64,000 nucleotides of DNA from Adiantum capillus-veneris (lineage: Eukaryota; Streptophyta; Polypodiopsida; Polypodiales; Pteridaceae), in the NCBI GenBank assembly GCA_014529385.2, contig CM043958.1, positions 137,869,043-137,933,042 of the forward strand, written 5' to 3'. This document shows, one piece after another, positions 30,377-41,335 of the stretch; position 1 is the first letter of the stretch, and each line of letters opens with the position of its first letter. The notes beneath the pieces are model-generated. The model made no database searches, was not told where the DNA came from, and saw only the letters and a program-made list of their open reading frames with translations. The position numbers were made by a program, and so were the translations under genes.

Positions 30377-31753
30377 TATACGACTACTGAGAGAGAAGCC
30401 CTTGGAATGGTTTTTAGTGCTACAAAGTTCAAGCATTACCTGTTGGGAAAGTTATTCCATTTTTATGTGGACCATCAAGCTCTTCTGTTTTTGATTAGCA
30501 AAGTAATTATTCAAGGCAGGCTGATAAGATGGATGATGTTCCTTATGGAATTTGAATTCAGAATTTTCCATAAGCCTGGCCGAAACCATTGTGGAGCTGA
30601 TTTTCTTTCAAGAAGTACGGAAGGATATTCAGAATCACCCTTGAGAGATGAACCAGTGGATGTTGATTTATTTCAATTACAGGCAGAAGAATCAGTGGAT
30701 CCTGAATGGTATGATATTTATCAATTCCTTTCCCAAGGTGCCTTTCCAGAGGATTGGAAGCAGAATCAGAAGAAAGCTCTGATCATAAAAAGCCTGAAAT
30801 TTACTATCATAGGAGGATTACTTTATCGATTGGGTGTTGATGGTATACTTCGACGATGTGTCCCTATGGAAGAAAGAATGCAAGTAATTTCAGAAGCGCA
30901 TAATGGTGAGTTTGATGGACACTTTTCCAACGAAGCAACCTATAAGAAGATTCTGCAAGCTGGTCTGTGGTGGCAAACACTGATTGTTGATGTCAGAAGT
31001 TTTTGTAAAACTTGTGACATATGCCAAAGAATGGATCGACCAACAACTGCAGATATGACTCCCTTGATGCTAGTACAACCACTGAGAGTATTCATGAAAT
31101 GGGGACTGGATTTTATGGGACCTTTTAAGAAGGTTACTCCAAGGAAGAACAAGTACATAGTAATGGCTACTTGTTATGTTACCAAGTGGGTTGAAGCTAA
31201 GGCTCTTTCTGACAACACAGCCAAGTCAACTGCAAGGTTTCTATTTGAGAATATTGTCTGCCGATATGGATGTCCAGTAGAGATTGTGATCGATCAAGGA
31301 ACACATTTTATCAATGACATTATGGAAATCTTATTGGATATGCTTTCAGTCAAGCATCAGAAATCTACTCCTTACTATCCCAGATGCAATGGACAGGATG
31401 AAAGTAACAATAAGACAATAAAGAATATTCTCACTAAGGTGGTGCAAAAGAAACCAGACCAGTGGGATTTGAAACTTCAGACTGCTCTATGGGCTTATAG
31501 GACAGCTTATAAGGTAACTACTGGAATGACACCATTCAGAATGGTGTATGGCACTGAAGCTTTGGTTCCTATGGAGTTTGTGATCCCCAGTCTGAGAATG
31601 GCTGTGAAGTATGGGCTAGACTTCAACCATAATCTTAAAAAGAGGCTAGATGAACTGATGCAATTAGATGAACTCAGGCAAAGGGCTATGTTGGAACAAG
31701 AAATTGTTCAACAACGAAGGAAGCACTGGCATGCTCGCCGAATTAAAGTTTGA
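30365..31753 (+). CDS. D RNase H and integrase, long open frame
   Basis: 462 open codons; the first few belong to the MITE end. RNase H: YTTTEREALGMVFSATKFKH, FYVDHQALLFLIS, GADFLSRS. Integrase: zinc finger with AHNGEFDGHFS and CKTCDICQ; core Asp in WGLDFMGPF, Asp in IVIDQGTHF and Glu in NGQDESNNKTIK; then WAYRTAYKVTTGMTPFRMVY. All three catalytic acids are present, so this segment looks biochemically intact although the element lacks RT. The real start cannot be the ATG in the MITE; the frame belongs to a gag-pol polyprotein. TGA at 31751. Confidence 0.9.
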   Translation: MLSPYTTTEREALGMVFSATKFKHYLLGKLFHFYVDHQALLFLISKVIIQGRLIRWMMFLMEFEFRIFHKPGRNHCGADFLSRSTEGYSESPLRDEPVDVDLFQLQAEESVDPEWYDIYQFLSQGAFPEDWKQNQKKALIIKSLKFTIIGGLLYRLGVDGILRRCVPMEERMQVISEAHNGEFDGHFSNEATYKKILQAGLWWQTLIVDVRSFCKTCDICQRMDRPTTADMTPLMLVQPLRVFMKWGLDFMGPFKKVTPRKNKYIVMATCYVTKWVEAKALSDNTAKSTARFLFENIVCRYGCPVEIVIDQGTHFINDIMEILLDMLSVKHQKSTPYYPRCNGQDESNNKTIKNILTKVVQKKPDQWDLKLQTALWAYRTAYKVTTGMTPFRMVYGTEALVPMEFVIPSLRMAVKYGLDFNHNLKKRLDELMQLDELRQRAMLEQEIVQQRRKHWHARRIKV

Positions 31754-32278
31754 GAATTCTAGAAAAGAGACTTAGTGCTTCTATATCAGTCTAGACTGGG
31801 TCCAAAGAAGTCAAACTTGAAGATTGCCTGGGCAGCACCATTTGAGGTAGACTGGGTCTTCTCCAATGGCACAGTCAGACTGAAAGATTTATCTGGATTG
31901 TTGTTGCCAGGAGTATATAATGGGGCAAAGATCAAGCTTTATTATTCAGAGACCAGAGAAACTGGGCCAGAACAAGGTACTAAGGAACTGGAACTTACTG
32001 ATCAAGAGATACCAGAATCAGACATTTTTGGACTTTTTCATGTGCAACCAGTTCCAACTTCAGAACCAGTACCAAAAGAACCAGATCAGGCTGACCTTAG
32101 AATCAGTACCAGTATGGTCAAGCCAGACTGGAAATCAGTCCAATATCATTGGGGACACACTTTCCAAATTTTAAGCGCCCAACAGTCAAATGGCACGCCA
32201 GTAGTAATTATTTCAAGGATGGGTCGCAGTCTTGTCCAATGCATGTCTGCCACGACAGCAACGTGCACACAAGTTTAG
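31754..32278 (+). pseudogene. D integrase C-terminus
   Basis: After the stop the sequence continues DLVLLYQSRLGPKKSNLK, WAAPFEVDWVFSNGTVRLKD and YNGAKIKLYYSE, the usual end of Tat-type integrases (small beta barrel followed by GxKLKxY). A Pro/Glu-rich tail follows to 32275. No chromodomain is seen. Confidence 0.8.
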
Positions 32279-32555
32279 GAGCGGTGAGTGGTGGAGCTTT
32301 TATGGCGCGAACACGTATAACAGTCAGGAGAGTTAGCAATTTTTCTCATAAATCCCCTGCACGACTCTTTCCTCCTGTTAACCATTCGCCATCACCAAGC
32401 TCCGAGGTTTCTTCGTGCTACAGCCGCAAACCTCAACCTCTGAAGAGACGGTTGACTGTCAGCTAGCCTTGCCAGCGACACCAGGGAACGGCTTCGATAC
32501 GACAAGTAAGTAATCTTCTCCTTCGCCTGTTTCATCGTCATCGTCCTCACAGTGT

Positions 32556-35500
32556 ATGGGTAGAAGGAAACGCTCAGAGAAGATGCAGGAGTCTCTTGAG
32601 GAAACCCAGGCCATAGTTGCTGTTGCAAATGCAAGCCTTCCCATTATTTTGTACAGCAAAATCCAGTGTTATGTATTCATTGATCAAGCAATGACTCTGC
32701 TACAACTCTGGGATCTTCGAGTTGTGTTGCAAGCTACAAGAATTTCTTTTGATGCAGACATCATCAAGCAAGTTCTTGATTTCTTCGACGCTGAAGATGG
32801 TAGTGCCATGGTAAATGGTAGGAAGGTGTCAGTGACACCAGAAGCCATAGCATTTGCATTGAGAATGCCCAACGAGCCCAAACCTTCTGTGGCAACCGCA
32901 CAACAGATAAGTATAACTCTGAAGGAGGATGAAACGGCTAGACGAAAGCACAAGGCAAGCAGGATTGGAAGCTTCCACTGCTTACAGGTTTGCAGCCGAA
33001 GCAGAAAGCCTTAAAAACAACCCAACGTATGTATCCAAAAAACTGTTTGCTATGCTGTTAGCCAAGATATTAGATCCACAGGTTTCTATTAATCTTTGTC
33101 AAATTCTCTCACACAATGTACTCCAGAAATTGCCAAGCTAAATTCTCAAAAAAATTTCAAAGCCTGGTATGTTTGGCGATTCCTGTATTGTGCTACTGCA
33201 GCAGATGCTAATGAGCAGGTAGAGAAGGCTTGGAGTGAGAAGCCAATTTCTAAGCCGAAGAACATTGAGCTGTCCTCGGACGATGAAGAAACGGACAGTC
33301 AAACTATTTGAACAGACCTGAAAAGGAAAGCAACTGTAGAACAGGCTGGCAGTTCAAAAAAGGCAAAGACTACACTGACAAAGAGCAATGAGTTTTTGAA
33401 GCAGATAGAAAGCCAGGTCAAGACAGTTAACACTGAGAAAGCTGTAGTGAGCCAGACAGAGCAATCTGCTCATCAGACTGTGCCTAACCAGTCAGTAGCA
33501 AAAAGTGTTGTTGTTACTGGCTCCGAGAAAGATCAAGCCAAGCCAGCCACTTCTGAGAAGATAGCAGACCAGTCAGGGAACAAAGGCAAGAGCCAATTGG
33601 ACAAAGGGAAAGCTCCAGTTTCCTCAACACTACCAGGTGGAGTTCCTACTGCAAATATTGGAAACATCCTGCAACTGGTAAAACAGGACAAGTTGCAGCA
33701 AATGCAGACTAAACAATTGAAAGGGCATCTTATGCTAAGCAAAGCTGATTATGCAACTTTACCCTACATAGCTCCAGTGGCAATATATGAGCCTACTGAT
33801 TCTGATCCAACCACAGTCAAAGACAGATGTTCAGTCCTCATACAGTCTTCTTGGAATACCATTGTCAGTTATATGGAACAACTGATGGAGGATGCTGGAT
33901 CAGAAGATGAAGTGAAAAAGCTCAAAGCTGATTTGACAAAGGCACAAGATCAAATTGAAAAGCTCCAGAAAGCCCGGGAAGAGTAGAACATACAACACAG
34001 GGTACTGGAAGCTCATTCAAAAAGGACTAATGAGTTGCTAAACAAAAACTTAGCTAAGGTTGAGTCTGCAATAATGATCATAAAAAATCAATGAAATGAA
34101 GCACTGAGAGCTACAAAGCGGGCTGAAACAATGCTCAGGATGAAGCGGACGGAATTCAAAAACCTGTTAATGCGCCATACTGCTCTGAAGGCCTCTTTGA
34201 CTGGAAGATACATCTATAACAGCTTGGCTAAAATTTTAAATTCATCCGGCAATGCTGTTTTTAATCTAGAGAATATAAAGTCCTTGATGGAAAGTATGCA
34301 GAGTGATTTGCAGGACAAGGTGACTGAGTATAATAATGCTCTGATGAATCAAGCTATATTAGATTATATTGAGCAGCAGACTTCTCCGGCTGAGGAAGAA
34401 GAAGACTAGGAAGATGAAGCTGATCAGGAGGAGGATGATCAAGAATTTGGGCATACAAAGGATGATGATGATGCCCCACCACCATCTCCACCTCAAGGAT
34501 CTGGTACTGGGGGCACAGGGCCAACTAAAGGAGGCCAGTCACAGCCAGACCAGCCAGGCCAGAATGAGGGCCAGGAGGAAGGACAGGCTGAAGGGCACTA
34601 GTCAGGTAACCAGCAGACTGAAGAGCAACAGCCCAGTCACACTGGGAATCAACCAACAGATCAGTCCCAACTCAGCAGAGATGCTAAAGGGAAAATGAAA
34701 GTGCAGGATGAGGGACCAGTTGTTGATCATCAACATTCACTGCAGCTCATTACCTTGAATAGGCAATTGAGACATCAATAGGCCTCCATAACCAGACAGT
34801 ATCTGGAGGATAATGATCTCTTGTCTGACTTGGAAAGATTTCAAAGACTATATGTGGGAGCCAGGGAAATGGTAGAACATTGAAAATCAGCAGCTTTCCA
34901 TGATAAAGAAGCTTGCCGACTACCTACGCATCCCAGTACAGTCCAACTACTGGAACGAGTTCCTAAATGGATTCAATGCTGATGTAAGAGTGGTAAACCC
35001 TCACTGGCAAAGGCAGCCTACTGCAGATTGTCGCTCCCTAGCCCTGGCCAGAACTGAAATTCTGTTGGGTAACAAACCAACTTACCGATGTAAGAAGGAT
35101 GTTAGGGTACGACTCAAGGAAGTTTTGGTGCAAATGCAAACTGCCAAAGGTGTTTTGGATCAGAGAGTCAAAGCCATTCTTGAGGACTAGACAGCCACTA
35201 GCAGAGGACCTCAGACGAGAATGTCAGTCAGAGCACAGGAAACTGCTCTTCAAACATTGTTCCAGCTAGTGAGAATCACCAGAAAGATGATGCAGCAGGA
35301 GAACCAGGCTGTTCTCAATTTCTTAGAATTTGTGCCCGATTCTCCAGTTCTCTTGTATGCTATTCTAGCAAGAGAAACATAGCTGCCAAGATTCTTTCCA
35401 GCACTGTATCCTCAACATCCAGAACCAGTTGATCATCTCACATAATTCAGAATTACTGATGAGCTTCAGGATTGGTATGAGCGATCAACTGTGAAATGGA

Positions 35501-36042
35501 AGACTTGGCAGACGTTGTTCAATGATGCTCTCCAAATCAATGACATTCAGGCACTGAAAGAGGAGATGCATAGGATCCAACTGTGTATGGGCCAGTGGAA
35601 GATTCAAGTCAGAGGACTGACCAGGATTACTAATCAATTACTACAACTTACGGTCAAATCTTCTAAATTGCCTGAAAAAGACATTGCAGCAAAGCCGGGT
35701 CTGGCACCATAGTACAGGGAGATGGCTGAGATTCTTTTCGAAGCTCGAGTCAAAACTAATCAGCCTCTTCCAGAAGGATGGATCCATACAGCTTTGCATT
35801 ATCATAAGCTGGCCAGAACCAGACTGAGCAAGGGCAGGCGTACACTCCATGATCCTGACACCAAAACCTATCATTCCCTCATGCCTTATGAAGTAGAGAT
35901 GACCACCGATTGGCGGGATCATCTTGAGGAGGAGGCCATTTACCGATTGATTCAGAAGGAGAATGCTGGTACTGGGACTTCTCAGGCGCCATCCAAGTCA
36001 AAGGGAAAACGAAAGACGGTCCAATGGAAGGATACTGGGTAG
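32556..36042 (+). pseudogene. D additional sense ORF downstream of integrase
   Basis: About 1150 codons in successive frames between integrase and 3' LTR, broken by stops and frameshifts (near 32940, 33130, 33310, 33985, 34410, 34600, 35190 and 35710). The start MGRRKRSEKMQESLEE leads to a block with FFDAEDGSAMVNGRKVSVTP, weakly like the plant transposon-protein domain found in other retroelements. Then come Lys/Ser/Gln-rich and coiled-coil segments (LKADLTKAQDQIEKLQKA), an acidic Asp/Glu/Pro/Gln/Gly-rich stretch near 34390-34700, and a C-terminal block PLPEGWIHTALHYHKLARTR. No signal peptide or membrane helix is evident, so it is not env-like. Function unknown. Confidence 0.6.
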
Positions 36043-36335
36043 TTCCATCTCACAATTCAGTGCCGACTTTTCTCCTCAGTAGGCAGGTGGAGATGACAGC
36101 TCTACCTTGGCCTGATGAAAGCTCCACCTTGGCCTGGTGAGAGCTCCACCTTGGCCTTTTCAGCTGCCTCTCGCAATCCTTGGCCTTTTCAACTGCCTAC
36201 TCGCAATCTTTTTATGGCCATTTTGTCAGTGGTCAAGCCAGATTCCCAACATCAGAACCAGACGATGGATTTTTTAGTCTCACATCAGAATCAGACACGG
36301 GAATTTTTCAAAAATTTTGGAATCTTGCCAAAATT
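36043..36335 (+). other. D non-coding stretch before the polypurine tract
   Basis: Contains two or three short direct repeats of AGCTCCACCTTGGCCTG and CAACTGCC with CGCAATC near 36095-36205. No coding signal. Confidence 0.6.
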
Positions 36336-36353
36336 CAAGAAAGAAGGGAAGGA
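36336..36353 (+). other. D polypurine tract
   Basis: AAGAAAGAAGGGAAGGA directly precedes the 3' LTR start TGTCGACGG; it is the plus-strand primer of the element. Confidence 0.85.
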
Positions 36354-36837
36354 TGTCGACGGCTAGATAGTTCACTGTGTGGGAACGTCTTCTTAGAGGA
36401 TGGGCAGCGAATTACTTAGTAGTTACTATGGTAATTACTACAGTAAACCCGAAGTGTATAAATAGGGCCCATTACATTGTAATCGGGTTGGAAATTATTA
36501 TCATTTGGGTTAGCGCCTTGGCTATACTTGTACTTGAGGATCATTGGCAGTATTGTCGGCTGTACTTTCTCTCTGTAAATCATATTCTCAGTAATCTTGA
36601 TTTGTAATCCCAATCATGGCATATATTCCAGTTATACTTACTTCTCATCCAGTCTTCTGAATCTGAATCTGAATATGAACCTTATTTCAGTACATAAGTC
36701 TGACTCTTATTTCAGTATCCAAATTCCAGTCTAGTCTCTGATTCCTGTCCAGTCTGTTGTCTGAAATCTTCATACACTAGTAGCAGAAATCTTCCAACAC
36801 TGGAATTAGCTGTCTCAAGAGATCAACTCCAATTCCA
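36354..36837 (+). repeat. D 3' LTR
   Basis: 484 bp, partner of 26813-27280. A second TATAAATAG is at 36457. It ends AATTCCA and is followed by the target duplication CTTTG. Confidence 0.93.
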
Positions 36838-38189
36838 CTTTGTATTATGGTTTCTCTCATCAAGAGAGACATTTTACAATACAATCCTTTGTGTTCCTTC
36901 AATACTAGCTAGTGCAATGAAGATGGAAACTTCAAGCACTAAGAAAAACACTTATCAAACACAACATCAGTTCCGTCACGGTCTCAGACCCAAGATCTCA
37001 CACACCTTCGAAGATGGTGAGAGCTAGCGGGGTATGAGAGTAGATTGAGAGGAAGAAGGAGTATTCTTACGAGAAAGATGTCATCTCCTCACATAATCAC
37101 TCATATTAACATAGCTTAGCTTAGTCATTAGCATGGTAGAGGAGATGAGCATGCATTGAAGCTTGGCTCTGGGTTGGATTTGCATCACAAAGCCAAGAGT
37201 TCTTGGTGTAGGCCTCCCTTCTCACAAGCTTGGAGTAGGTGGTAAGCTTTCCAATAAAGCTTGAAAAGGAGAGAGAGAGAGTCTTTTTGCTTCACACATT
37301 GATGGCATGAGTGTGTAAGTGAATAATGCCTTTGAAAACTTAGTCCCTTCTCTGTCTTGGTCGACCCCCCTTGCTATTTGCTCATGCTCACATCCTATTT
37401 AACCTCCCCAGCCTCAGCCAATGGAAATTAAGCAGCGTAAGTGATAGCCTTCTGACATGTGTCCCCCTCTCCCCTTTAGTGAGAGCTTTAGGTAATTAAT
37501 AAATGCAAATAAACTCTCATTGGACCCCTTTGCCTCTTGGCCAATCGGAATCAGGCAAGCCATTGGGCTATTGAATGCTCATTGGACCCCTTGGGAGACT
37601 GTCCGATAGTCTTCTAGAGAGCTTAATTCTTATTGGTTTTTTTATTAAGTGTTTTTAAATTAATTAAACTAGATTTACTCTAGCCTTATTTTTATTGGTC
37701 CACCTCTAAGGTCATCCAATAGGATCTAAACACCTTGTGGGCATCTGGGCTAGGGCGCTAACATGTGTCCCTCATTCCCTTTGTGTAAAGGGAGCTTGTG
37801 TGTGTGAGAGAGTTTCTCTCTCATCTTTTGCAACTAGGGCTCGCCCCCTCCTATGTAGGGATGCATGAAGACTTTTGGGACACACATAAAACATCCAATT
37901 TCCCTAATGTTTGACCTTTGGACACAACCTTTGAATTTTGAAACCTTAGCATTTTGGAAGTCTTAATGTGCTGAACCCTAAGGTCTTTGGAGCCCATTGT
38001 TGCACATGGCTCTTTTGCAGATGGCCCCCCCTTTGGATCCCTATTTTCCCTCCTTTGGATTCGTACTCTGGCCGGTCTGCCAGCTTAACCAATATTCTAG
38101 CTTTTTCTCCCCTACCACTTCCCCATATTAAATGATCAATTTAACATGAGAAAATCATTTAAGAGAATTAGATATTAGTTTTTATGACA
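36838..38189 (-). repeat. C2 right LTR (5' LTR), second part
   Basis: It resumes after D with CTTTGTATTATGGTTTCTC and continues in step with the other C-family LTRs to TTTTTATGACA at 38189. Joined with 26624-26812 it gives about 1.54 kb, the normal family length. Confidence 0.92.
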
Positions 38190-40399
38190 AAAAGTGTCTT
38201 GTTTTTTTTAATGAATGTTTGCAGTCGATTCTCATAGTTTATTGCATTTTGTTTGGAACACGACAACTTGGAGTCTGTTTTTTTAGTTTCAAATGTGCAA
38301 AACATTTTCTATTGACATGTTACAAGTCCATGAGGACTTATAGGCCTAGAAGAAAAAGGATTCCACTTCTCCTCCACTTATCCCAAATGGGAAAAGATAG
38401 AGCAGGGTATTGAAAATTGAACTTAGTTCTATTGTGCTTAAGATCATATATGCAAAATGGTGAGTTATGCCCTAATTGGGGAAACATATGCACCTAATTG
38501 AGGATAATACAAATTCTCTGGAGCACTATTAGATTGTGCAAGACTTGACACATTATTTAGTTATGCTTTCCACACACATTCAAAAGTTTCATGTTCTTAT
38601 GGAGTAAGAGGCACGTCAAAAGGAATAAATTTTTATTGGATATTGATTTGTATACAACAAGAACTTGGATCAACTGTAAAAAATATCTCATGACTTGAAT
38701 GGGAACAATATCGTAATCTTTAATGATGCCCTGGGAGTATGCTTGGAACTTACTTGAATTTCCCAATATTTTGGAATCAATTAGCATAGGAACTAATTAT
38801 TTTTTATGGAGAACAATTAGTGCATGGTTACTTGGATGCATTTTTGTAAAGGACAAGTGAAAGTATACTTGCGGTACTCTAGTAAATTAAGTAGCTTGAA
38901 ATTGAGAAACATGGTATGTGCTAGAGCAATACATGAAAAAACACAATGTTTAACGAATCATATGTGTTCATTGAGCCATTTTTACCACATTTATGAGGGC
39001 CTTTTTCTTTTCTTAAAGATGGATTGGAACAACATAGAGGTCATGTTAATAATTGTATCAACTTTTATTTGTTATTCCACTATTTCTAAACACCACGTGC
39101 TTTTGAGATCTCTTCAATTCCAACATCCTTCTTTTCAATGTTTATATATTTGCAAGCATTGATATTGTCAGTGAAATAATCTCAATGTCTCAAAAATAAT
39201 ATTATGTATTTGATGTTTTAAGTTCACAACAATGATGTTATGCAGTTAGAACAAGTTACTAGACTATGATTCCAACAATGCCAAGTGTATATAAATTTGC
39301 CTATATAGTAGTCTATTGAGGGAAGCATTTGTAAATGGCACAAAGTGTGTGAAAATAATTGATAGGTCAAAATCGGACAAGAATACTAGGTTTCAAGCCT
39401 TTTTCATAAAATTGGACTTGGATAATTCCCAAAACTCCTAAATATGTCTTTGATGCAATGGAATGCTTACCAAAGAGCACAATCAACACATGACTCTATG
39501 CATCTTGAGGATCCTGATGTGCCTACTCAATAATAGACAAACCAGCACTATTAGAATTGCTATAACCTACACTATCATTGTGGAAACTTGTCTCATCAAA
39601 ACATGGTCTTACATCATAACCACACACAATGTTCTAGATGCCATATGCAATAAGGACAAGCTACATTATGTATGCCCAAGCATCATTGTTATTAACCATG
39701 GTCAATGGCCACACATGATGCAAACATTGTTTCTTTAGAAGAAAAATTGCACAAAACCAATGTATGCCAGATAGCACAATCCACATTAAATCACAAAGGG
39801 AGTGATGTAGAAATTTGAAACTTCAGAAACATGCACAAAAGGACAAAATTGCTTGCACAACATTATTCGCTATGAAAACAAAGGCCGAAATGAGCGTGAA
39901 ATAAAATATTGATACTACCTAGATCAAAGATCCTTTTCATATCGATCACCCTATAAATTTTCACCAAAACTCACCGAGAACTCACCTCAATATGAGAATT
40001 TGAGCTGAAAGGGTGAGAACAATGCTACTCGGGATGCCAAAGCCTACTTTGGTACCAATTTTTGGGAATACACCAGTAAGGATGCCTTCAATGTTGTTGG
40101 GCAAGCATTGAATGCTTCAAAAAAGGGCTACACACACACACCTTTTGAACTTTGATTTTCACATATTCTAGAGTCTAGAAATGCATCAAACCTACAACAT
40201 CAATTGAGCAATTAAATGACCATAAGGAATCCAATTAGTGCATATAGATAGCCCGTGGATAGCTCTTGGCAAGGGGTTTGTAGAGAGGTGATCAATGGTA
40301 AAGGCCGTTGTTCAAATTCTATTGCCTAAACTAAATGACACGCAAGAAATGTATGAGTAGCAACCATGTCAAGCAAAAGAAAGTGAGCTTGAATGGTCT
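38190..40399. other. Unassigned DNA between C2 and the inverted LTR pair
   Basis: About 2.2 kb, AT-rich. Short frames (38824-39162, 39463-39738) show no domain I know. A weak TATAAAT lies near 39952. I found no LTR, TIR or RNA gene. It may be flanking host DNA or a highly decayed element. Confidence 0.55.
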
Positions 40400-41163
40400 T
40401 GTCATAAAATCTAATATCTAACCAACCCAAATGATTCTCTCATATTAAACTGATCATTTAATGTGGGAGAATAAATGGAAACAAGGGCTAGGATATAAAC
40501 ATGTGCTTATGGATCTATCTCAACACGGGGCCAAGGTAAAAGGGTCCAAATGAGAGATGGTCTGTCAAAGAGCAATGCTACCTAATGGAGCTTAAAGAAC
40601 TTAGGGTTAGCTTCATTAAAGACCTCCAAAGGTTAGTGTTAAAAAGTCCAAACCTAGGACCATAAACAAGCTAGGGCTGACCTTGAGGTGGAAACCCTAC
40701 CCAAGCTTGAGGTGCTTGTCGTGCTTGCCGACTAAGGTGCTTAAGGTGTTTGTGGGAACCTTGCCCAAGCTTGAGGTGCTTGTCATGCTTAAATGACTAA
40801 GGTGCTTAAAGTGTTCAATTCAAAACATGATCGCTCAAGAGGCATAAAATATTGTCATGCTTAAATGACTAAGGTGCTTGAAGTGTTCAATTCAAACATG
40901 ATCTCTTAAGAAGCATAAAAGAAACATGTCAAGATCCTCCCTATTTGGCCCTCATGATGTGCTTGAATCCTATTGGATATTCTTCAAAAGGGTCCAATGA
41001 GAATTTTGATGCATTTAGATAAATAATTAAGCTCTTTCTCTCAAAGAGGGAAAGGAGGACACTTAACCAAATGATATAATTAAATAATACAAGAGAGAGA
41101 GAGAGAAAGAGAGAGAAGAGAGTTTGACCAAGCATGAGAGGGGAGGCTGATTTGGGCATCCTT

Positions 41164-41213
<50 letters not shown>

Positions 41214-41335
41214 TGTGAAGTGCAAAGTGAAAGAACTCCATCTCCTTCTCCACGCTTGTTGAGAAGTTGAGAGCCTACATCAACACTCTTGGCTGTGGAA
41301 TGCAAATCCAGCCAAGATCCATGCTGCAATGCTTA
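40400..41335 (+). repeat. Diverged C-family LTR in opposite orientation
   Basis: It begins TGTCATAAAATCTAATATCT, then ATTCTCTCATATTAAACTGA and ATTTAATGTGGG, the inverse complement of the right-hand end of C LTRs. It continues through a CT-rich tract (41166-41209) and GCCTACATCAACACTCTTGG with GAATGCAAATCCAGCC, matching the C LTR interior. It is clearly more diverged than the other copies and stops where C3 begins. Confidence 0.8.
41166..41209. repeat. (CT)n microsatellite
   Basis: About 22 CT units in the inverted LTR, at the position where other C LTRs have only GAGAGAGAGAG on the opposite strand. Confidence 0.97.

Larger units (their letters stand above)
26813..36837 (+). mobile_element. 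Element D: Ty3/gypsy element without RT, in C2's LTR
   Basis: Bounded by LTRs 26813-27280 and 36354-36837 (TGTAGACG or TGTCGACG to AATTCCA) and a perfect 5-bp target duplication CTTTG (26808-26812, 36838-36842). The gene order is gag with three zinc knuckles, protease, then RNase H and integrase, so reverse transcriptase is missing. A 288-bp MITE sits at the break. About 3.5 kb of additional sense coding (32556-36042) lies between integrase and the 3' LTR. The DGG-type protease, integrase style and long 3' region point to the Tat-like, non-chromodomain branch of plant Ty3/gypsy. The LTRs are similar, so the insertion is fairly recent. Confidence 0.93.
9783..38189 (-). mobile_element. Element C2: decayed chromovirus split by T and D
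   Basis: Minus-strand Ty3/gypsy chromovirus of the same family as C. Segments are the left (3') LTR 9783-11375, internal 11376-13281, inserted T 13282-22838, internal 22839-26623, right (5') LTR 26624-26812, inserted D 26813-36837, and the rest of the LTR to 38189. Removing the insertions leaves about 8.8 kb, close to the 8877 bp of C. The outer flanks AAAAA (9778-9782) and AAAAG (38190-38194) may be the target duplication, but they are low complexity. Stops and frameshifts occur throughout. Confidence 0.92.

Noticed and set aside
38824-39738. Possible host gene exons in the unassigned region
   Set aside because: Frames are short, with no paired splice sites, no domain motifs and base composition like the surrounding non-coding DNA.
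41166-41209. CRISPR-like or satellite array
   Set aside because: Simple dinucleotide repeat; no spacer-repeat structure exists anywhere in the window, which is plant nuclear DNA.
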